From contig CACZPD010000012.1 in NCBI GenBank assembly GCA_902782955.1, forward strand, positions 1 to 15,166: 15,166 nt of DNA. The letters are read 5' to 3'. This document shows positions 1 through 4,867 of this stretch, piece after piece (position 1 is the first letter of the stretch; each line of letters starts with the position of its first letter). The position numbers and the translations under genes are program-made. This stretch comes from an uncultured Erysipelotrichaceae bacterium (GTDB taxonomy: Bacteria > Bacillota_I > Bacilli_A > Erysipelotrichales > Erysipelotrichaceae). The notes below the pieces were generated by a model. It saw only the letters and a list, made by a program, of their open reading frames with translations. It searched no databases and was not told the origin of the DNA.

Positions 1-24
1 GATCTGAGGATGGATAACAGTCAT
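1..24 (-). CDS. N-terminus of an unidentified divergent gene (partial)
   Basis: Only the first eight codons are in the window, reading MTVIHPQI from an ATG at 24-22. The start is well supported: a perfect AAGGAGGT ribosome binding site lies at 31-38, six bases upstream, and a near-consensus promoter lies at 66-94 on the same strand. Eight residues are too few to name the product. The gene is transcribed away from the DUF1836 gene and shares its control region, so it is a natural candidate target of that regulator (inference). Confidence 0.7.
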
Positions 25-41
25 ATCAATACCTCCTTACC

Positions 42-56
42 GGTTATTGAATAACC
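42..56. promoter_or_regulatory. Perfect 15-bp inverted repeat (candidate operator 1)
   Basis: GGTTATT-G-AATAACC is a perfect dyad of two 7-bp arms around one base. It lies just downstream of the predicted start of the minus-strand transcript and upstream of that gene's ribosome binding site, a classic repressor position. It has no U-tract, so it is not a terminator. Its centre (49) is 32 bp, about three helical turns, from the centre of the second copy (81). Confidence 0.6.
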
Positions 57-65
57 TCTAACAAG

Positions 66-94
66 AATATATCGGTTTTTGATTAACCTGTCAA
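66..94 (-). promoter_or_regulatory. Near-consensus promoter of the divergent gene
   Basis: On the minus strand TTGACA (89-94) and TATATT (66-71) are separated by exactly 17 bases. The predicted transcript starts near 59, giving a leader of about 35 bases up to the ATG at 24. The spacer is almost entirely filled by an inverted repeat (74-88), and a second, perfect copy (42-56) covers the first transcribed bases. Such a strong promoter is probably held down by a repressor. Confidence 0.75.
74..88. promoter_or_regulatory. Related inverted repeat inside promoter spacer (candidate operator 2)
   Basis: GGTTTTT-G-ATTAACC matches the arms of the perfect copy at 42-56 in 12 of 14 positions. It occupies the spacer between the -35 (89-94) and -10 (66-71) of the minus-strand promoter. 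Binding between the promoter elements is where MerR-type proteins act, although the 17-bp spacer here is already optimal, so repression is more likely than activation. Confidence 0.5.
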
Positions 95-112
95 GCGATA
101 CCGATAATATTA

Positions 113-141
113 TTGACGAATATTTTATAACCGTTTATTAT
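113..141 (+). promoter_or_regulatory. Promoter of the DUF1836 gene
   Basis: TTGACG (113-118), a 17-base spacer and TATTAT (136-141) form a good SigA-type promoter. Transcription would begin near 148. This argues against translation starting at the TTG at 79 or the ATG at 148, and favours the ATG at 175. A second, weaker candidate is TTGATT (79-84) with GATAAT (103-108) and an 18-base spacer. Confidence 0.6.
118..132. promoter_or_regulatory. Degenerate third inverted-repeat copy (candidate operator 3)
   Basis: GAATATT-T-TATAACC matches the perfect copy at 42-56 in 11 of 14 arm positions. It begins at the last base of the -35 and fills most of the spacer of the plus-strand promoter of the DUF1836 gene (113-141). 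If real, it would give autoregulation. The region is A/T-rich, so chance resemblance is possible. Confidence 0.3.
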
Positions 142-174
142 GAGATTATGATAAGAAAAGAAATACACAGCGCC

Positions 175-657
175 ATGCAGGAATTTACGCTGCCTGCCTA
201 TCATGAGATCCCTGATGTGGGACTGTATCTGGATCAGGTCACGAAATATCTGAATTCCTATTTTTCCAAGTTCCCGGATTTCATTGTTACGCCTTCCATG
301 ATCACGAATTCCGTCAAACAGAAACTCGTAAAACGTCTCAACAAAAAGACCTATACGCGGGATCAGATCGCCCAGTTCATCTTCATCTCGATTGCCAAGA
401 CCGTTCTTTCCCTGGATCATCTCCGAACCCTTCTTTCCAGAGACGCAAATGCGGAATCATTTGAAAGTTCCTATAATTACTTCCGCACCATCCTCCTGCA
501 TGTACTGGCGGAGATCGGACCGGGAAAAGCCCTGTTTGCGGACAATAAAAAACTGACCGAGGATGAGGAGATGCTGGAATACATCGCCGTCACTGCCGGT
601 CATAAAATGTTTCTCGAAAAGTATTTTGCTTTATCGGAAGAGGTCAGTTCAGACTGA
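175..657 (+). CDS. DUF1836 family protein, putative DNA-binding regulator
   Basis: The 160-residue product from ATG 175 begins MQEFTLPAYHEIPDVGLYLDQV, the usual opening of DUF1836 proteins. Residues 38-86 hold the family core: a TPSMITNSVK segment, a KTYTRDQIA segment and an AKTVLSLDHL segment. This order resembles the winged-helix layout of MerR-type DNA-binding domains, and the C-terminal half is helical and variable. No signal peptide or membrane segment is visible. The reading frame is open further upstream to a TTG at 79 and an in-frame ATG at 148, but the promoter at 113-141 would start RNA near 148. The ribosome binding site before 175 is only a weak A/G-rich stretch, so the start is not certain. 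The gene diverges from the gene at the left edge, and inverted repeats lie in both promoters, consistent with a local regulator. Family assignment is firm; the DNA-binding role is inferred. Confidence 0.8.
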   Translation: MQEFTLPAYHEIPDVGLYLDQVTKYLNSYFSKFPDFIVTPSMITNSVKQKLVKRLNKKTYTRDQIAQFIFISIAKTVLSLDHLRTLLSRDANAESFESSYNYFRTILLHVLAEIGPGKALFADNKKLTEDEEMLEYIAVTAGHKMFLEKYFALSEEVSSD

Positions 658-669
658 CCTCTTTTTTTT
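640..669 (+). terminator. Intrinsic terminator of the DUF1836 gene
   Basis: A perfect 9-bp stem, GAGGTCAGT (640-648) with ACTGACCTC (653-661) around a TCAG loop, is followed by eight T residues (662-669). The TGA stop codon (655-657) lies inside the stem. On the minus strand the hairpin follows the end of the aspartate kinase gene but has no good U-tract, so termination in that direction would be weaker. Confidence 0.9.
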
Positions 670-1984
670 ACAGATATTCATATAATCCTTCATACAGCGC
701 ACGGATCGTTTTTTCATAATCGGTCTCATTGACGCCGATGATGATGTTCAGCTCGCTGCATCCGGCATCGATCATGCGTACGTTGATGCCGGCCTCAGCG
801 ATGCTTGCGAGGACTTTGGCAGCCACACCGACATTGGTGGAGATGCCTTCACCGACGACGGCGACCAGCGCCATGCCGTCCTGGATGAACATCCTGTCCG
901 GATGGTACTGTCTGTCGATCTCCTGCAGGATCTCATTGCGGTGCCGCATCATGGACGGCGTATCCGCTATGACGGACATGATATCGATCGATGTCGGGGT
1001 ATGCTCGTAGGAAATACCATGTTCTGCAATGATCTCCAGGATCCTGGCACCGAAGCCGACCTGGCTGTTCATCATGGCCATTTCGATCTGCAGGTTGGAA
1101 AAGCCGCATTTTCCCGCAATACCCGTGACCGGGTGGTTGACCAGGTCCACAGGGTACTTGCCGACGATGTGCGTGCCTTCGTTTTCCGGATCCATCGTAT
1201 TGCACACCCGGATCGGGATACCTGTATTTTTCAGCGGGAATACCGCATCTTCATGCAGGACGGAAGCGCCCATATAGGAAAGTTCCCGCAGTTCCCTGTA
1301 GCTGATCCAGCGGATCTGCCGCGGATCATCGATGATCCTCGGATCGGCGCTCATGATACCGGAAACATCCGTCCAGTTTTCATACAGGTCCGCATCCACT
1401 GCGCGGGCGATGATCGAACCCGTTACATCGGAGCCGCCTCTTGTGAACACCATGATCCTTCCGTTGGGACCGCTGCCGTAAAAACCGGGTATGACCGCGC
1501 ATTCATAATCTTCAAGCACCCTGCGCGCATTGGCGTAGGTCAGCGATTCTTCCAGTGTCCCGTCAGGACGGAAGCGGATCAGCTGCGCCGCATCCACAAA
1601 CGGCCAGTCCAGAAAAGCAGCTGCGATCTTCCCGCACAGATATTCCCCGCGGCTTGCGATCCAGGCAGCGGAAGCGTCTTTCAGCTGTTCCCTGATCAGA
1701 TCAAATTCGCTGTCCAGGTCATAAGTGATGCCGAGATCCCTGACGATGCTTTCAAACCGGTCCGTGATCTGTTTCAATGTACCGGAATAATCATCTCCCG
1801 CTTCTTTCTGTTCTGATAAATGATAAAGCAGATCCGTGATCTTCTCATCATCCTCTCCCCTTTTGCCGGGCGCGGAGACGACCATAAAGCGGCGGTCGGG
1901 ATCACTGCGCACAAGTTCACATGCGTGGCGGATCCTGTCACCGTCCGCAAGGGATGATCCTCCGAATTTCGCAACCTTTACCAT
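668..1984 (-). CDS. lysC: Aspartate kinase, monofunctional with tandem ACT domains
   Basis: This 438-residue enzyme phosphorylates L-aspartate with ATP, the first committed step toward lysine, threonine and methionine. The N-terminal kinase domain opens with KFGGSS (6-11) and contains the substrate-binding stretch FTRGGSDVTGS and the nucleotide-site segment ENWTDVSGIMSADPR. Two C-terminal ACT domains follow, with signatures such as SNLQIEMAMMNSQVGFGARI and INVRMIDAGCSELNIIIGV. The MIDAGCSELN-type second ACT and the length fit the class that includes B. subtilis YclM. Such ACT domains usually mediate feedback inhibition, but the effector cannot be read from sequence. The ATG start is supported by AAAGGCGG about eight bases upstream. 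It has its own promoter (2015-2044) with a leader of about 25 bases, too short for a lysine riboswitch. It lies downstream of the B12 uptake genes, with no clear terminator between, so some read-through is possible. Confidence 0.95.
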   Translation of the reverse strand: MVKVAKFGGSSLADGDRIRHACELVRSDPDRRFMVVSAPGKRGEDDEKITDLLYHLSEQKEAGDDYSGTLKQITDRFESIVRDLGITYDLDSEFDLIREQLKDASAAWIASRGEYLCGKIAAAFLDWPFVDAAQLIRFRPDGTLEESLTYANARRVLEDYECAVIPGFYGSGPNGRIMVFTRGGSDVTGSIIARAVDADLYENWTDVSGIMSADPRIIDDPRQIRWISYRELRELSYMGASVLHEDAVFPLKNTGIPIRVCNTMDPENEGTHIVGKYPVDLVNHPVTGIAGKCGFSNLQIEMAMMNSQVGFGARILEIIAEHGISYEHTPTSIDIMSVIADTPSMMRHRNEILQEIDRQYHPDRMFIQDGMALVAVVGEGISTNVGVAAKVLASIAEAGINVRMIDAGCSELNIIIGVNETDYEKTIRALYEGLYEYL

Positions 1985-2014
1985 TGAGCATTCCGCCTTT
2001 CTGTCATATCGGAA

Positions 2015-2047
2015 ATCATATCACCGCAACTGATTGACCGTCAATCA
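2015..2047 (-). promoter_or_regulatory. Promoter of the aspartate kinase gene with overlapping dyad
   Basis: Minus-strand TTGACG (2039-2044) and TATGAT (2015-2020) are 18 bases apart, placing the transcript start near 2008. A perfect inverted repeat, TGATTGA-CCG-TCAATCA (2031-2047), overlaps the -35 element. It could be a repressor site or a coincidence of the two TTGA-like motifs. It lacks a U-tract and is not a terminator. Confidence 0.6.
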
Positions 2048-2060
2048 AACATCTCTGACT

Positions 2061-2552
2061 TCAGAACGGTATATACTCCATTGCTTTCATGACCGGGTCA
2101 AACAGCAGGAAGCAGACAAGAAAATTGGACACACAGTGGATCAGGTCATAGGGAATGCCGGCGACCCACCATGCGGCAGCTGCCTGCCATCCCCCGATCA
2201 CGAACGTTACCGGCGCGCACAGCATGCCGAAGAGAAGACCGTATGCCCCCGCAGTTACTGCATAGGTCAGCCTGCCTGAGTTCTCCGGCAGAAGATGAAC
2301 TGCCAGGATCAGTATGGGCCAGATATAGAAATAAACCATGGTCCATGTGCCGATCCCGAAGATCATCATCTCAATGAATGAAAAGATCAGCGATACGATC
2401 AGTGTTTTTTTGACGCCTGTTTTCAGGGTGAACACAATAAAAAGAAAGGTGATCAGTTCGACATTGGGCAGAAAATCCAGCGCCCGTTTTGCCACCTCCA
2501 GAACAGCCGTCTCGACAGCCAGCAGCACGAGTGTTCTTGTGTCTGATCTCAC
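2061..2552 (-). CDS. ECF transporter S component, probably for cobalamin or a corrinoid
   Basis: The 163-residue product is almost wholly hydrophobic, with about six membrane helices (roughly 5-25, 30-43, 48-64, 70-87, 95-116 and 133-152). It ends in GIPYDLIHCVSNFLVCFLLF, which matches the closing helix pattern of small substrate-binding (S) subunits of energy-coupling factor importers. No ATPase or T subunit is encoded here, so it would share an ECF module encoded elsewhere (group II arrangement). Substrate is inferred from context: the gene follows a DUF4430 gene by 15 bases and both lie behind a cobalamin riboswitch. Translation starts at GTG 2552, preceded by GAGG six bases away. It may correspond functionally to known B12 S components such as CbrT, but I cannot assign orthology by eye. 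Confidence 0.8.
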   Translation of the reverse strand: MRSDTRTLVLLAVETAVLEVAKRALDFLPNVELITFLFIVFTLKTGVKKTLIVSLIFSFIEMMIFGIGTWTMVYFYIWPILILAVHLLPENSGRLTYAVTAGAYGLLFGMLCAPVTFVIGGWQAAAAWWVAGIPYDLIHCVSNFLVCFLLFDPVMKAMEYIPF

Positions 2553-2567
2553 TTTCTTCCTCTTTCC

Positions 2568-2972
2568 TTATTTGGAATATGCAAGCCTGAAGATATCACC
2601 ATCCGCTACAGGCTGCTGATCCGCGCCGTACTGGCCGTATTCGCCGTTGACAAAGATCGCCCAGTAGGCACCGTCTGTATTATAGTCCGCCTTCAGTCCG
2701 TTGACAGTTGTGATATACGCGCCGTATTCACTATCTTCCTTCTCATAGGAGAAATCCATTTTTTCAGCGACTTCATCCATCAGGTTGATCAGGTATTCCG
2801 CGTCCGTTTTTCCGCCGTATGCCTTGATCTCACCGTCTGCGTCGACAACTTCCAGCGTATAGGCTTTTCTGCCCGCTGCCGGTTTCGGCGCAAGCTGCTT
2901 ATAGACAAAGAAGAAGATCATGGCAGCCGCAACCAGGCCGATCAGTGCATAGAGTGTTTTTTTGTTTTTCAT
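2568..2972 (-). CDS. Membrane-anchored DUF4430 (transcobalamin C-terminal-like) protein
   Basis: The 134-residue protein has a short basic N-terminus, one membrane segment (about 7-24) and an exported domain. The C-terminal part carries the DUF4430 pattern: YWAIFVNGEYGQYGADQQPV (103-122), then DGDIFRLAY (124-132). This fold is also found at the C-terminus of transcobalamin and intrinsic factor, which bind B12. There is no lipobox cysteine, so it is anchored by an uncleaved signal-type helix rather than lipid. The start at ATG 2972 is chosen because GGAGG lies six bases upstream; the frame extends back to 3101, but that part overlaps the riboswitch terminator and is leader RNA. Being the first gene after a B12 riboswitch and next to an ECF S component, it is probably an extracellular B12 or corrinoid capture protein (inference). 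Confidence 0.82.
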   Translation of the reverse strand: MKNKKTLYALIGLVAAAMIFFFVYKQLAPKPAAGRKAYTLEVVDADGEIKAYGGKTDAEYLINLMDEVAEKMDFSYEKEDSEYGAYITTVNGLKADYNTDGAYWAIFVNGEYGQYGADQQPVADGDIFRLAYSK

Positions 2973-3007
2973 ATTTTCCCTCCGTAAAACATCCGCCTGC
3001 CCGCACG

Positions 3008-3058
3008 AAAAGAAAATAAAAAACAAAACGTGCAGCCAGGATCTCGTGGCTATCGCAC
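3008..3058 (-). terminator. Intrinsic terminator of the cobalamin riboswitch expression platform
   Basis: On the minus strand GTGC-(gat)-AGCCA pairs with TGGCT-GCAC around an 8-base loop, giving nine pairs with one 3-base bulge. It is followed by a long U-rich run (complement of 3008-3028). It begins nine bases after the riboswitch P1 stem and ends before the ribosome binding site of the DUF4430 gene, so control is by premature termination. Confidence 0.8.
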
Positions 3059-3066
3059 AGCAGCAG

Positions 3067-3230
3067 GCAGGTCTCCTGACTTGAAGATCTACGAAGCACA
3101 CTGCCTTCCCGGTCTCCCAGTGGCATATCAGTGCGCCTCTCCCTTTTCACAGTGACGAGTTCGTACAGGCCTTTCACCTGTTTCCCTTTTCATGATGACC
3201 AAAGAACTTCTGTTCCCTCATCACACCTGC
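3067..3230 (-). promoter_or_regulatory. Cobalamin (B12) riboswitch
   Basis: Read on the minus strand, the segment contains the B12 aptamer landmarks in order: a P1 5' strand GCAGGT (3225-3230), GGGAAACAGGTGAAAGGCC, then GTCACTGTGA, a GCCACTGG stretch followed by CGGGAAGG, and the B12 box AAGTCAGGAGACCTGCCTG. The box contains the P1 3' strand ACCTGC. It controls the DUF4430 and ECF S component genes. With the terminator at 3008-3058 this should be an OFF switch: bound cobalamin stabilises the aptamer and P1, and transcription stops. I did not resolve the antiterminator pairing or which cobalamin form is preferred. Confidence 0.95.
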
Positions 3231-3257
3231 GGCTTTATTTCCGGATGTATATGCAAT

Positions 3258-3286
3258 ATGATAGCAGACAGCCGGATCAGATTCCA
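3258..3286 (-). promoter_or_regulatory. Possible promoter for the riboswitch transcript
   Basis: TATCAT (3258-3263) has TGGAAT (3281-3286) 17 bases upstream on the minus strand, which would start RNA near 3251, about 20 bases before the aptamer. The -35 matches poorly. An alternative -10 is TATACA at 3246-3251. A promoter must lie here because metF diverges, but its exact position is uncertain. Confidence 0.3.
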
Positions 3287-3306
3287 CATGACACATAAAT
3301 TTAAAT

Positions 3307-3332
3307 GATATTTCCGATATCTGTAGTACAAT
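3307..3332 (+). promoter_or_regulatory. Possible metF operon promoter with small dyad
   Basis: TACAAT (3327-3332) could be the -10 element, with transcription starting near 3339, 15 bases before the metF ATG. There is no convincing -35. Just upstream, GATAT-TTCCG-ATATC (3307-3321) is a perfect 5-bp inverted repeat that could bind a regulator in place of a strong -35. The leader is too short for a SAM riboswitch, T-box or B12 riboswitch. Confidence 0.3.
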
Positions 3333-3353
3333 TTTACAAACGAGGTGACTGCC

Positions 3354-4214
3354 ATGAAGATCAGTGAAATCCTAAAAACAAAAGACATCACGCTTTCCTT
3401 CGAAGTATTCCCGCCCAAGAAAACGGACGGTATGGAAAGTGTCCTTGAAGCAACCGAAAAAATAGCAGCTCTGAATCCGGATTTCATGAGCGTCACATAC
3501 GGCGCCGGCGGCAGCAATTCCCGTCTGACCCTGGAGATCGCCTCTTCCCTGAAGAGAAAATACGGCATCACCATCCTTCCGCACCTGACCTGCGTTTCTT
3601 CAACGAAGGAACATGTGCATCATGTTCTGGATGAGCTGCAGAAAAACGGCATTGAAAATATCATGGCCCTGCGCGGCGATCTGCCCGCAGACGGCAGGAT
3701 GGTGCATGACTATACATACGCAAGTGACCTGATCCGTGACATCCGCGCACATTCCGATCTCTGCATCGGCGGCGCCTGCTATCCGGAAGGACATATCGAA
3801 TGTGCCCATCAGGATGAAGACATCGATCATCTGAAGGAAAAAGCGGATGCCGGATGTGATTTTCTGACCACCCAGATGTTCTTCGACAATTCGATCCTGT
3901 ATCACTTCCTCTACCGGATCCGTGAGAAAGGCATTGAGCTTCCTGTACTTGCCGGTATTATGCCGATCACGAATGCCCGGCAGCTGAAACGGTCTGTTGC
4001 CCTTTCCGGAACCATGGTCCCGCGCCGGTTCTCCATGATCGTCGACCGGTTCGGCGATGATCCGGATGCCATGAAGCAGGCAGGCATCATCTATGCCAGC
4101 GAACAGATCATCGACCTGATTGCCCACGGCGTCACACATATCCATATCTATTCCATGAACAAACCGGAAGTCGCGGGCGGCATTCTGAATAATCTGTTCG
4201 CGATCATCAAATGA
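3354..4214 (+). CDS. metF: 5,10-methylenetetrahydrofolate reductase
   Basis: This 286-residue flavoenzyme reduces 5,10-methylene-THF to 5-methyl-THF, the methyl donor for methionine synthase. The TIM-barrel family motifs appear in order: LSFEVFPPKK near the N-terminus, MSVTYGAGGS, PHLTCV, NIMALRGDLP, GGACYPEGH, TTQMFFDN and GIMPITN. Length is normal for the bacterial single-domain enzyme. The start is ATG 3354, with GAGGTG six bases upstream; the GTG at 3345 is part of that ribosome binding site and is not a start. It is the first gene of a met operon: its TGA overlaps the ATG of the next gene by four bases (ATGA). The divergent B12 uptake unit lies about 120 bases upstream. Confidence 0.97.
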   Translation: MKISEILKTKDITLSFEVFPPKKTDGMESVLEATEKIAALNPDFMSVTYGAGGSNSRLTLEIASSLKRKYGITILPHLTCVSSTKEHVHHVLDELQKNGIENIMALRGDLPADGRMVHDYTYASDLIRDIRAHSDLCIGGACYPEGHIECAHQDEDIDHLKEKADAGCDFLTTQMFFDNSILYHFLYRIREKGIELPVLAGIMPITNARQLKRSVALSGTMVPRRFSMIVDRFGDDPDAMKQAGIIYASEQIIDLIAHGVTHIHIYSMNKPEVAGGILNNLFAIIK

Positions 4215-4867
4215 TCACACCGGATCTCCGTGATGTCAGAAGATATCTCGGATGGTCACTTCCGGAAGACAGTACGCTGTGTGAAGAGTGTGTTGCCCGG
4301 CTGAATGCCTGCATCACGCCGCGCAGCACCTGGCGCATATTCCCGCTCAGGAAAACGGAAGACGCCGTCATCATTGAGAATATGGTCATACAGTCCGATG
4401 CCTTCCGCAGATATATCAGCGGGTGTTCCAAAGTGATCCTGGCGGCCTGCACGCTCGGGCATGAACCGGACCGGCTGATCCGCCGCGCATCGATTGATTC
4501 CATACTGGAAGCTTCCGGTCTGCAGGCTGCCGGATCCGCAATGACGGAAACATACTTCCGCACCCTGCATGCGGAGATCGGTAAAAAAATGCGGAAGGAA
4601 GGTTATTACACAACAGGCTGGTATTCTCCCGGATACGGGGACCTGCCTTTATCCCTGCAGAAAGATTTTGCGCGGCTGCTGGATCTGGAAAAAACAGCCG
4701 GGATCACGCTGACTGATTCTTTTCTGATGATCCCTTCCAAATCGATGACTGCATTCATCGGTCTTTCGGAACATGAAACATCGTGCCATGACGATCCATG
4801 CGGTTCATGCGCGATGGCAGGCAGCTGTGTATACAGGCGGAAAGGAGAAACACATGAAAACATTTAA
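4211..4867 (+). CDS. Stand-alone methionine synthase reactivation-domain protein
   Basis: The 218-residue protein matches the MetH activation domain (Met_synt_B12), which binds S-adenosylmethionine and remethylates the inactive cob(II)alamin form of MetH. In E. coli this is the C-terminal part of MetH; here it is a separate protein. Visible features are YSPGYGDLPLS (138-148), corresponding to the conserved R-x-S-P-G-Y segment, and IPSKSMTAFIGL (174-185). A C-terminal Cys cluster (C192, C197, C200, C206) ends in CVYRR. The Cys cluster is typical of the stand-alone versions and could bind a metal or cluster, which is not shown by the sequence. It starts inside the metF stop (ATGA) and its end overlaps the metH start by 14 bases, so the three are translationally coupled. 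An electron donor such as a flavodoxin must come from elsewhere. Confidence 0.9.
   Translation: MITPDLRDVRRYLGWSLPEDSTLCEECVARLNACITPRSTWRIFPLRKTEDAVIIENMVIQSDAFRRYISGCSKVILAACTLGHEPDRLIRRASIDSILEASGLQAAGSAMTETYFRTLHAEIGKKMRKEGYYTTGWYSPGYGDLPLSLQKDFARLLDLEKTAGITLTDSFLMIPSKSMTAFIGLSEHETSCHDDPCGSCAMAGSCVYRRKGETHENI

Noticed and set aside
902..1816. 304-codon open frame on the plus strand opposite the aspartate kinase gene
   Set aside because: It is antisense to a clear, full-length enzyme, its translation has no recognisable domain and it lacks a ribosome binding site; long antisense frames are common opposite G/C-rich codons.
2973..3101. Upstream 43-codon extension of the DUF4430 protein, including a Cys-rich stretch
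   Set aside because: It reads through the riboswitch terminator and the end of the aptamer; the ATG at 2972 has a strong ribosome binding site and gives a normal membrane-anchor N-terminus.
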